Of a stretch of 13,552 bases of DNA, positions 7,187 through 13,552 are shown piece by piece. The stretch is taken from NCBI GenBank assembly GCA_017467745.1, contig JAFUKV010000035.1:1-13552 (forward strand), read 5' to 3'. Each line of letters begins with the position of its first letter. Position 1 is the first letter of the stretch. This stretch comes from Bacteroidaceae bacterium (GTDB taxonomy: Bacteria > Bacteroidota > Bacteroidia > Bacteroidales > CHK158-818). Position numbers and translations under genes: made by a program. The notes under the pieces are model-generated. The model ran no database searches. It had not been told where the DNA came from and saw only the letters and a program-made list of their open reading frames with translations.

Positions 7187-9442
7187 TTATATACTTATAC
7201 GATTGGCAGATTTCACATTTTTTACTTTTTTAATATTAACGCAAAGGTTTTCAATATCTTTTACATCATGTACCATAATGCCCAATATCCCTTGAAACAA
7301 TCCGTCTTGCGTATCTATTTTCAAAGTTTTAATATTAACCGACATATCTCCCGAAACAATTCGGGTTATTTCGTTCAAAACACCTACACCGTCTATGCCC
7401 TTTATTTCGATTACGGCAGGAAACGAATAATCGCTGTGCTCATCCCATCGGGCATCAACCAAACGCTGGCCGAAACTGCTTTTCAGGCGCATAGCAATGG
7501 GACACTGTCTTTTATGTACTATCACCTGTTCATTCTCATTCACATATCCCAACACATCATCTCCCGGTATAGGACTGCAACATGTAGCGATAGTATAATT
7601 TTTCCGATTGCCGTCTTCCTTCAATATATAAGTTTCTTTACGGTTTATCTTTTCGCCGGGCGACAACACTTCCTGTTTCAGAAGAGTAGGCTGATTCTTA
7701 CTGTTGCTACCCGAACCGAACGGATTACGCCAATAACGCAAAAAAACATTTTCGCTTTTTTCCTTAAACAATTTTTTGAGAGAGTCGTCCAGTATAATAT
7801 CGCCCCTACCGACTTTACACAACAAATCATCTTTTTTCTCTAATGCGTAATGCAATAATATTTTATCGACATTTTCCTGTTCGTTTTTCAGTTTATTTTT
7901 TTCAAAAAACTCTTCCAGCAACTTTTCGCCGGTCTGCATTTGTTGCTTTTTGTCTTTTCGTAAGGCAGCCAACAATTTCGTGCGAGCCTTTGCGGTAGTA
8001 ACAAAATTAAGCCATTCATCTTTGGGCGTTTGCGATTTAGATGTCAAAATTTCAATCTGATCGCCGCTCTGTAACTTCTGGCTCAACGGAGCCAATTTAT
8101 GGTTTACTTTGGCCGCGATGCAATGATACCCCATTTCCGAATGAAGAGTAAAAGCAAAATCCAAAGCCGTCGCATCCATCGGCAACACTTTCAAATCGCC
8201 TTTGGGAGTAAATACAAATATCTCCGACGCAAAAAGATTCAATTTTATCGTATCGAGAAAATCCAGCGCATTCGGTTCCGGATTTTCGAGAATCTCTTTA
8301 ATTGTTTTCAGCCATTTGTCTAATTCCGATTCCTCGTCATTACCGCCCACCTTGTATTTCCAATGAGCAGCGAATCCGCGTTCGGCTATCTCGTCCATTT
8401 TCCGGCTGCGAATTTGCACCTCAATCCAATTTCCGTCCGGCCCCATTACCGTTACATGAAGAGCCCTATATCCATTGGCTTTGGGGCGGCTTACCCAGTC
8501 GCGTATCCTCTCAGGATGCAGTTTATATATATCCGTAATAACAGAATAAATATTCCAGCACTCTTTTTTCTCCTCCTCGTCTCTGGACGGAGTAAAGATA
8601 ATTCTTACGGCATACAAATCATATACCTCCTCAAAAGGTATATTCTTGGTTTGCATTTTACTCCAAATAGAATAAACCGATTTTAAACGGGCTTTCATTT
8701 CATATTTTATGCCCATTTCGTCAAGTTTTTCTTTTATGGGAGCGGCAAAATTCTGGTAAACCTGCTGACGGTTGATTTCAGATTCTTCAATTTTCTTGCT
8801 AATTTCATTGTACGCATCGGGATGCTCGTACTTGAAACTGAGGTCTTCCAATTCCGTTTTTACGGCAAACAACCCTAAACGATGAGCCAACGGCGCATAT
8901 ATGTAGAGAGTTTCTCCGGCTATCTTATATTGTTTATTTGGAGCCATTGAACCGAGTGTACGCATATTATGCAGGCGATCGGCCATTTTTATAAGGATAA
9001 CCCGAATATCCTCCGACATGGTCAGCAGCAATTTTCTGAAATTTTCCGCTTGTACCGAAGCCTTATCGCCGAATATGCCTCCCGATATTTTAGTCAATCC
9101 CGAAACAATCTGGGCAATTTTTTTCCCGAATAGATTCTCAATATCCTCTACCGTATAATCGGTATCCTCCACCACATCGTGAAGCAAAGCCGCGCAAATA
9201 GACGTGGAACCGAGCCCCATTTCCTGATTCACGATACGGGCTACGGCAAGAGGATGTAAAATATATGGCTCGCCCGAACGTCTCCGGACTCCTTTATGCG
9301 CCTCATTAGCAAAATTAAAGGCTCGTTCTATAATTTCCACCTTCTTGCGATGATTCGAATTCAAATAACCATTTAACAAAACATCGAATTCCCGCCTAAT
9401 CATCTGCTCTTCGGATTGTTGCACAGATTCGGATTTATCCAT
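7187..9442 (-). CDS. rel: Bifunctional (p)ppGpp synthetase/hydrolase, Rel/SpoT family
   Basis: This long RSH protein makes (p)ppGpp from ATP and GTP/GDP and hydrolyses it, setting the stringent response in the cytoplasm. The 751 residues hold the full domain order. The HD hydrolase domain spans about 45-200 with His49, His63 in YILHP, His88-Asp89 with Glu92-Asp93, and MADRLHNMRT at 153-162. The synthetase domain spans about 240-365, with RIRD at 312-315, NGYRALH (323-329), EVQIRS (341-346) and GFAAHWKYK. TGS is at about 407-468 (FVFTPKGDLKVLP), a helical region follows, then the CC..H..C zinc-finger-like segment (Cys621, Cys622, His643, Cys647) and a C-terminal ACT domain (about 675-750). RIRD replaces the RFKD common in bifunctional Rel but keeps the basic charge, and the intact HD residues argue for active hydrolysis. 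It leads a probable operon with the 7TM-HD gene. The ATG at 9442 gives a short N-terminal leader before the HD domain. Confidence 0.97.
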   Translation of the reverse strand: MDKSESVQQSEEQMIRREFDVLLNGYLNSNHRKKVEIIERAFNFANEAHKGVRRRSGEPYILHPLAVARIVNQEMGLGSTSICAALLHDVVEDTDYTVEDIENLFGKKIAQIVSGLTKISGGIFGDKASVQAENFRKLLLTMSEDIRVILIKMADRLHNMRTLGSMAPNKQYKIAGETLYIYAPLAHRLGLFAVKTELEDLSFKYEHPDAYNEISKKIEESEINRQQVYQNFAAPIKEKLDEMGIKYEMKARLKSVYSIWSKMQTKNIPFEEVYDLYAVRIIFTPSRDEEEKKECWNIYSVITDIYKLHPERIRDWVSRPKANGYRALHVTVMGPDGNWIEVQIRSRKMDEIAERGFAAHWKYKVGGNDEESELDKWLKTIKEILENPEPNALDFLDTIKLNLFASEIFVFTPKGDLKVLPMDATALDFAFTLHSEMGYHCIAAKVNHKLAPLSQKLQSGDQIEILTSKSQTPKDEWLNFVTTAKARTKLLAALRKDKKQQMQTGEKLLEEFFEKNKLKNEQENVDKILLHYALEKKDDLLCKVGRGDIILDDSLKKLFKEKSENVFLRYWRNPFGSGSNSKNQPTLLKQEVLSPGEKINRKETYILKEDGNRKNYTIATCCSPIPGDDVLGYVNENEQVIVHKRQCPIAMRLKSSFGQRLVDARWDEHSDYSFPAVIEIKGIDGVGVLNEITRIVSGDMSVNIKTLKIDTQDGLFQGILGIMVHDVKDIENLCVNIKKVKNVKSANRISI

Positions 9443-9467
9443 ATAATTTCATTTTTCTTCTGGAACA

Positions 9468-9475
9468 CAAACATA
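9468..9475 (-). promoter_or_regulatory. Candidate -7 element for the rel operon
   Basis: Minus-strand TATGTTTG matches the Bacteroidota -7 consensus TAnnTTTG exactly and lies about 26 bases upstream of the rel ATG, implying a short leader. An A/T tract lies just upstream (9476-9486). No clean TTTG -33 element was found. Confidence 0.5.
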
Positions 9476-9516
9476 TATAAAAAAAACGAAAGTTTATGCT
9501 TTTCCATATAGAAAAT

Positions 9517-9550
9517 CCTAACAAAAACGGACATCATACATGATGTCCGT
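9517..9550 (-). terminator. Strong rho-independent terminator after pfkA
   Basis: ACGGACATCA (9527-9536) and TGATGTCCGT (9541-9550) form a perfect 10-base-pair stem with a TACA loop. On the minus strand it is followed immediately by TTTTTGTTAGG. It begins about 37 bases after the pfkA stop, inside the 145-base gap to rel, and is the cleanest terminator in the window. Confidence 0.88.
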
Positions 9551-9587
9551 CAAATTTTTATATCTCGCAAAGGCATTATATACATTT

Positions 9588-10568
9588 CTATGTAGAGAGT
9601 ATCCGCAACGTATTCAGCAAATCGCGATTAATCGGTTTATCGTTTTTAATCGCCTTGTTAAACGGTACATACTCTATTTGGTCATTCCTGATACCGATCA
9701 TTACGTTGCGCTGATCTTCAAGCAACGCATCGATAGCGGCCGCACCCATACGGCTGGCAAGAATACGGTCGTTCGCCGTAGGCGAACCGCCTCTTTGAAT
9801 ATGTCCTAATATCGTAACACGCACATCATACTGAGGAAATTCATTTTTCACACGTTCGGCCAATGCCATAGCGCCGCCCGTTGTCGGGCTTTCGGCAACC
9901 AGCACGATACTACTGTTTTTTGATTTACGAAATCCGTTCTTAATCAGTTCGCCCAACTGGTCTACCTCTGTGGCTATTTCCGGAATGATAGCGGCCTCTG
10001 CTCCGGAAGCGATAGCTCCGTTCAAAGCGAGGAAACCGGCATCACGCCCCATTACTTCTATAAAGAAAAGACGTTCGTGCGATGTTGCCGTATCCCGAAT
10101 TTTATCGACAGCGTCCATAATAGTATTCAACGCCGTATCATATCCTATGGTGGTATCCGTACCGAACAAGTCGTTATCAATAGTGCCGGGTATGCCTACA
10201 ATAGGATAATCATGTTCGGTTGCGAACACGCGCGCACCCGATAAAGTTCCATCTCCTCCGATAGTTACCAAAGCATCTATTTTTTCTCTTTGCAACGTAT
10301 CATATGCCAACTGGCGGCCTTCCACCGTCATAAACTCTTGGCAACGAGCGGTTTTCAATATCGTACCGCCTTGCTGTATGATATTGCTGACATTTTGTGT
10401 TCTAAACTGCTTTATCTCTCCGGTAATCAACCCCTTATAGCCTCTGTAAATTGCTTTTACTTCAAGACCGTTATAAATGGCAGCTCTTGTTACCGCCCGA
10501 ATAGCGGCATTCATTCCGGGCGCATCCCCTCCGGAAGTTAAAATTCCGATACATTTAATTGCAGACAT
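9588..10568 (-). CDS. pfkA: ATP-dependent 6-phosphofructokinase
   Basis: This enzyme phosphorylates fructose 6-phosphate to fructose 1,6-bisphosphate in glycolysis. The 326 residues match the bacterial PfkA length (about 320). ILTSGGDAPGMNAAIR (9-24) is the N-terminal ATP-binding segment, GGDGT (104-108) marks nucleotide binding, and PGTIDND (127-133) carries the catalytic aspartate, Asp131. EVMGRDAGFLAL (171-182) and GHIQRGGSPTA near the C-terminal half are further family signatures. The Gly at the second GGDG position (not GGDD) and Gly in PGTIDND (not PKTIDND) point to ATP rather than pyrophosphate as phosphoryl donor; this is a family rule, not a measurement. It is flanked by its own -7 element and a strong terminator, so it is probably monocistronic. 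The ATG at 10568 is the natural start. Confidence 0.98.
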   Translation of the reverse strand: MSAIKCIGILTSGGDAPGMNAAIRAVTRAAIYNGLEVKAIYRGYKGLITGEIKQFRTQNVSNIIQQGGTILKTARCQEFMTVEGRQLAYDTLQREKIDALVTIGGDGTLSGARVFATEHDYPIVGIPGTIDNDLFGTDTTIGYDTALNTIMDAVDKIRDTATSHERLFFIEVMGRDAGFLALNGAIASGAEAAIIPEIATEVDQLGELIKNGFRKSKNSSIVLVAESPTTGGAMALAERVKNEFPQYDVRVTILGHIQRGGSPTANDRILASRMGAAAIDALLEDQRNVMIGIRNDQIEYVPFNKAIKNDKPINRDLLNTLRILST

Positions 10569-10638
10569 AATTTATTTCTTTATTTCTTAGCCTTTTAAAA
10601 ATAAAAAAATCTACTTTCAAAAAACGTTTTCTTCGTTA

Positions 10639-10646
10639 CAAAAGTA
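10639..10646 (-). promoter_or_regulatory. Candidate -7 element for pfkA
   Basis: Minus-strand TACTTTTG matches TAnnTTTG and lies about 71 bases upstream of the pfkA ATG. It begins only six bases after the T-run of the upstream GH-gene terminator, so terminator and promoter nearly abut. No convincing -33 element is visible. Confidence 0.45.
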
Positions 10647-10651
10647 ATTAT

Positions 10652-10675
10652 AAAAATCGAATCGGGAAATTCGAT
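10652..10675 (-). terminator. Probable terminator after the GH99-like gene
   Basis: ATCGAAT (10656-10662) and ATTCGAT (10669-10675) form a perfect 7-base-pair stem with a 6-base loop; on the minus strand it is followed by a run of five Ts (10656-10652). It lies about 98 bases past the stop of the glycoside hydrolase-like gene and would insulate pfkA. The 204-base gap (10569-10772) holds no gene I can support. Confidence 0.6.
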
Positions 10676-10772
10676 GCAATAGAATCGGAAAACGGAAATT
10701 TAAAAAATCAAAAAAAATAATTCTCTTAATCTATCTTTGCCCATCTGACCGAACCTGTCACATATTCAAAAC

Positions 10773-11987
10773 TTATTTCGAAGAATCGTAACGCCCGTTC
10801 ATTACATCGCGTACCGCCTCCAAATAACCGAAACCGTTCAACCTATCCGGCAAAAGATAACTACCTTCCACCCACTCGTTCCAAGCATTTATCATGATAA
10901 ATTTCGGTTGCTCGGGATGTCTGTCGGCATACTCTTTCGCCGCTTGAAGATATGTAGCGAACGTGGTGGGCGTATTGTGAAAGCGTGTTACATCCGCAGC
11001 CCCTTTATGAGGAAATCTCGGAGTATCGTCCCAACCTATCGACACGGTAGGATACACGGGTATATCGAAAACCTCCGCCCATTGTTCACGGATATTTATG
11101 CCGTTCTGTCCATGTACCATATAATCGCAATCAAATCCTCCCATATTATAAAACGCCTCACTGTCAATACCGACTTTCTCTATTTTTTCTTTCATTGCGG
11201 CAATACTCGCCTCGTTAAGCATAAAGCCTCCACCGTGTATTTCTTGAATATGAACGCCTTTAAAACCGGCTTTCTTAGCCTCCTCTTCAAAATACGCGAC
11301 AGCTTTTCCCGCTTTATCCAAATCGCCGTCGAAACCCGCCACAAAATTATCTATGCTAAAAATCCCGAATACGGGACATCCGTCTATTTTTACATAATTA
11401 GGACGCGTAAAATATTGCTTAATTATTCTCTCGACAATAATTTTATAATTGTTTTCGTCTATAACCGGAGTAAACAACTGAGAGTTATCTTCTCCATACA
11501 AATGGTAATTCCAATAATTTTTCGCCACGAAATGATTAGCCCACATGATATAGAAATTCATCTTCTCATTGTTTTCGGCCTTTAAAAATCCGTCGTTAAG
11601 CGCACTTTCCAAGTAAGGGCTGTTCATAAACCAATACCAATCGTATATAAAAGTATTTACGCCGTATTTCAATGCCGTATCTATCCATTTCTCCACCACC
11701 TTCGGGTCATTATCGGGTTCATATCCCCATAAAGGTTGTTTAGGTTGTTGATGTCCCTCAAATCTCGGATTTCCCTTTTTAATAACTTCCCATTCGCCGA
11801 TTCCCTCTTTCCAAAGATATTCTCTTCCTAACGAATCATCATGACAAGAAGGCCAAATAAAAGCGGCTACATAATAATCTGTCGAAGAAGCCGCAGCTTT
11901 CGTTGTTTCCGTCCGGACATCTTTACAACCATACAATAATGCGACGAAACAAGCAAAAATCGCACAAAAAACGTTTCGATAAGCCAT
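10773..11987 (-). CDS. GH99/WbsX-like glycan-active lipoprotein
   Basis: This is a predicted surface or periplasmic lipoprotein of the WbsX/GH99-like family, (beta/alpha)8-type proteins linked to glycan hydrolysis or glycan modification. Residues 1-20 form a signal peptide and LYGC gives the lipidated Cys21. The domain starts near 37 (YYVAAFIWPSCHDD) and contains GEWEVIKKGNPRFEGHQQP (64-82), YGVNTFIYDWYWF (108-120) and the diagnostic late motif NAWNEWVEGSYLLPD (367-381), whose acidic residues Glu371 and Glu374 are candidate catalytic positions by analogy with GH99. The 404 residues include the whole domain with no extra carbohydrate-binding module. No SusC/SusD pair or other glycan gene is nearby; it sits alone between ispH and pfkA. 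Its own -7 element and terminator suggest a separate transcript. The substrate cannot be told. Family call is good; activity is inferred. Confidence 0.85.
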   Translation of the reverse strand: MAYRNVFCAIFACFVALLYGCKDVRTETTKAAASSTDYYVAAFIWPSCHDDSLGREYLWKEGIGEWEVIKKGNPRFEGHQQPKQPLWGYEPDNDPKVVEKWIDTALKYGVNTFIYDWYWFMNSPYLESALNDGFLKAENNEKMNFYIMWANHFVAKNYWNYHLYGEDNSQLFTPVIDENNYKIIVERIIKQYFTRPNYVKIDGCPVFGIFSIDNFVAGFDGDLDKAGKAVAYFEEEAKKAGFKGVHIQEIHGGGFMLNEASIAAMKEKIEKVGIDSEAFYNMGGFDCDYMVHGQNGINIREQWAEVFDIPVYPTVSIGWDDTPRFPHKGAADVTRFHNTPTTFATYLQAAKEYADRHPEQPKFIMINAWNEWVEGSYLLPDRLNGFGYLEAVRDVMNGRYDSSK

Positions 11988-12008
11988 AATAATATAATTT
12001 TATTTTTA

Positions 12009-12016
12009 CAAAAATA
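12009..12016 (-). promoter_or_regulatory. Candidate -7 element for the GH99-like gene
   Basis: Minus-strand TATTTTTG matches TAnnTTTG and lies about 22 bases upstream of the GH99-like ATG, in the 80-base gap after ispH. The gap is so A/T-rich that a chance match is possible. No clear terminator for cmk-ispH was seen here, so read-through is also possible. Confidence 0.35.
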
Positions 12017-12067
12017 TCAATTTATTTTCAGAAACTTACCACAAGTTATATAAAATATTCTATATAA

Positions 12068-12937
12068 TTATTTTTCAACTTGATTTTTTACATACTCCTG
12101 AACTTTTTCCATAAGCCACTTGGGTGTAGAAGTAGCCCCGCATATACCGATAGAAGCAGCACCAAGCAACCAATCTTTTTCAATATCTTCCACATCGGAA
12201 ATCAAATAAGAGTTCTTATTTACGTTCACACATTCGTCGTATAAAACCCGTCCGTTAGAGCTCTTCCGGCCGCAAACAAACAAAACCACATCATGACGTC
12301 CGGCAAACTCCCGAATATTCGGAAGGCGGTTGGCCACCTGTCGGCATATCGTATCGTAATACTTAAATGAAATTCCCTGAGAAGCCTTGCTATTAATCGT
12401 TTCCACCATGTGCCGAAATCCTTCTACTGACTTGGTAGTTTGCGAATATAACCGAATATTACGGTTCATATCGATACCAGAAACATCAGACGAATCTTCT
12501 ATTACAATAGCCTGCCCCGAAGTCTGCCCTACCAACCCGTTCACTTCCGCATGTCCCACTTTCCCGTATATAACGATTTGAGCGCCATCCTTATCGGACT
12601 CTTGATAGGCTTTTTTAATTTTTTGCTGCAACTGCAACACAACCGGACATGTAGCATCAATAATTTCGATATTATTTTGGGCAGCGATCCGATAAGTTTC
12701 GGGCGGCTCCCCATGCGCACGTAAAAGAACTTTTACGTTTCGCAACGAACAAAACGTATCTCGATCTATTGTTATCAAACCCTTCTTCTTCAACCGTTCC
12801 ACTTCATAATTGTTATGGACGATATCGCCCAGACAATATAAAGTTTCGCCTTTATCAAGCTCCTCTTCCGCTTTTTTTATAGCATTTACCACTCCAAAAC
12901 AAAAACCCGATCCGCTATCAATTTCTATCCTTACCAT
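12068..12937 (-). CDS. ispH: 4-hydroxy-3-methylbut-2-enyl diphosphate reductase
   Basis: This iron-sulfur enzyme carries out the last step of the MEP isoprenoid pathway, reducing HMBPP to IPP and DMAPP. The 289 residues fit a compact single-domain IspH without a fused S1/RPSA region. The three cluster-ligating cysteines are present: Cys13 (GFCFGV), Cys97 (DATCP) and Cys198 (DTICRQVANR). Substrate-binding positions are conserved: His41 (VHNN), His75 (RAHGEPP), His129 with Glu131 (GHAE), Thr167-Thr168 (SQTTKS), and the SSN stretch at 226-228. The C-terminal GICGATSTPKWLM stands in for the more common GVTAGASTP but keeps the late Ser-Thr-Pro (270-272). Several further cysteines (35, 63, 222, 236, 266) are present. 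The ATG at 12937 lies 12 bases after the cmk stop, so the two genes share a transcript. The start is fixed by the short distance to Cys13. Confidence 0.97.
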   Translation of the reverse strand: MVRIEIDSGSGFCFGVVNAIKKAEEELDKGETLYCLGDIVHNNYEVERLKKKGLITIDRDTFCSLRNVKVLLRAHGEPPETYRIAAQNNIEIIDATCPVVLQLQQKIKKAYQESDKDGAQIVIYGKVGHAEVNGLVGQTSGQAIVIEDSSDVSGIDMNRNIRLYSQTTKSVEGFRHMVETINSKASQGISFKYYDTICRQVANRLPNIREFAGRHDVVLFVCGRKSSNGRVLYDECVNVNKNSYLISDVEDIEKDWLLGAASIGICGATSTPKWLMEKVQEYVKNQVEK

Positions 12938-12949
12938 ATCGAAGCAGAA

Positions 12950-13552
12950 TTACTCAGATACAACCTCCTTATACTTATTGTACAACCACTCATTTTGCTG
13001 TTCGATAGAGAGTGTCGAATTATCCAATAAAACAGCGTCTTTCGCCATAACCAACGGGCTCTCTTCACGATGCTGATCGATATAATCCCGTTTTTTTACA
13101 TTTTCGAGAACAGACTCGTACGAAACATCCGCGCCTTTCGCGGTCAATTCTTCACAACGCCGCAACGCCCGAGTCTCCGGCGAAGCAGTTACAAACACTT
13201 TCAACTCCGCATCCGGAAAAACAGTCGTACCTATATCACGTCCGTCCATAACAACACCTTTCTCTTTTCCCAAAGCCTGTTGCAACGCCACTAAGGCTTT
13301 ACGCACAAACGGAATTGCGCTTACTTGGCTCACTTTATCCGATACCGTCATCGTCCGGATTTCCCGCTCGACGTTTTTCCCGTCTAAATATGTTTCGGGC
13401 AAACCATTTTCATTCAACTTGAATGTAACGGATATGTCGGGCAACGCATCTTTTAAGGCCGCCTCATCCACAACATCGCCCGTTATCAGTCCATGTTCCA
13501 AGCAATATAACGTTATAGCCCGGTACATAGCCCCGCTATCCACATATATATA
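12950..13552 (-). CDS. cmk: Cytidylate kinase, N-terminus cut by window edge
   Basis: This enzyme phosphorylates CMP and dCMP with ATP in pyrimidine nucleotide recycling. About 200 residues are visible. The frame stays open to base 13552 and reads YIYVDSGAMYRAI at the edge, which matches the family's (Y)xDSGAMYRA segment downstream of the P-loop; the P-loop and true start are therefore outside, and the GTG codon at 13543 should not be taken as the start. Further on, VVMDGRDIGTTVFPDAELKVFVTAS is the central cytidylate kinase signature, and RDYIDQHREESPLVMAKDAVLLDNS near the end is the lid/C-terminal region. A full enzyme is about 220-230 residues, so only about 20-30 are missing. The stop is 12 bases upstream of ispH, which indicates an operon. 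Confidence 0.95.
   Translation of the reverse strand, partial: YIYVDSGAMYRAITLYCLEHGLITGDVVDEAALKDALPDISVTFKLNENGLPETYLDGKNVEREIRTMTVSDKVSQVSAIPFVRKALVALQQALGKEKGVVMDGRDIGTTVFPDAELKVFVTASPETRALRRCEELTAKGADVSYESVLENVKKRDYIDQHREESPLVMAKDAVLLDNSTLSIEQQNEWLYNKYKEVVSE

Noticed and set aside
7268..7843. 191-codon plus-strand open frame opposite rel
   Set aside because: It is antisense to the ACT and zinc-finger region of rel and shows no coding signature of its own.
10747..10761. TGAC...GTCA inverted pair downstream of the GH99-like stop
   Set aside because: Only four base pairs with a seven-base loop; too weak to call a terminator when a better hairpin follows at 10652-10675.
10908..11585. 225-codon plus-strand open frame opposite the GH99-like gene
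   Set aside because: It is a reverse-frame shadow of a gene with a clear lipobox and WbsX motifs; no independent motif was found.
12045..12067. A/T-only inverted repeat just after ispH
   Set aside because: The stem would consist almost only of A-T pairs in an A/T-rich gap, so it is not distinguishable from chance and not called a terminator.
12950..13543. cmk starting at the GTG at 13543
   Set aside because: The frame remains open to the window edge and the codons before it read Tyr-Ile-Tyr, matching the family segment upstream of DSGAMYRA; the P-loop must lie further out, so this GTG is internal.

Overview
The window looks like chromosomal DNA from a member of the Bacteroidota, most likely order Bacteroidales. 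The supporting signs are an argR-GNAT-argG-argC-argD gene order, A/T-rich leaders with no clear Shine-Dalgarno sequences, several TAnnTTTG-type -7 promoter elements, a Bacteroidales-style bifunctional Rel beside a 7TM-HD phosphohydrolase, and an orphan GH99/WbsX-like lipoprotein. Ten genes run on the minus strand and one on the plus strand. No tRNA, rRNA, CRISPR array, insertion sequence or prophage was seen. No intergenic gap exceeds 300 bases; the largest, about 235 bases, is 3855-4089.

Layout. (1) 1-3854, minus: an arginine biosynthesis operon transcribed argR -> GNAT acyltransferase -> argG -> argC -> argD, with argD running off the left edge. The argG/GNAT and argC/argD junctions are 8 and 12 bases. 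The argR/GNAT and argG/argC gaps are longer and each contains a perfect hairpin. (2) 4090-4881, plus: a lone M48-type metallopeptidase lipoprotein, divergent from argR and convergent with the next gene. (3) 5088-9442, minus: rel (ppGpp synthetase/hydrolase) followed by a PgpH-like 7TM-HD protein (predicted c-di-AMP phosphodiesterase), closed by a hairpin terminator. (4) 9588-10568, minus: pfkA with its own -7 element and a strong terminator. (5) 10773-11987, minus: a GH99/WbsX-like lipoprotein. (6) 12068-13552, minus: cmk (5' end off the right edge) and ispH, 12 bases apart.

Functionally, block 1 converts glutamate-derived intermediates toward argininosuccinate under its own ArgR regulator. 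The GNAT protein is a reasonable candidate for the N-acylation step that starts the pathway. Block 3 places enzymes of two nucleotide second messengers, (p)ppGpp and probably c-di-AMP, in one transcription unit. The rest is central metabolism (glycolysis, CMP phosphorylation, isoprenoid synthesis), envelope proteolysis and glycan processing.

I see no clearly new multi-gene system. The most interesting points are the GNAT with a Cys/His-rich tail inside the arg operon, the intercistronic hairpins, the rel/7TM-HD pairing, and an 11-base terminator tail shared by two unrelated transcription units.
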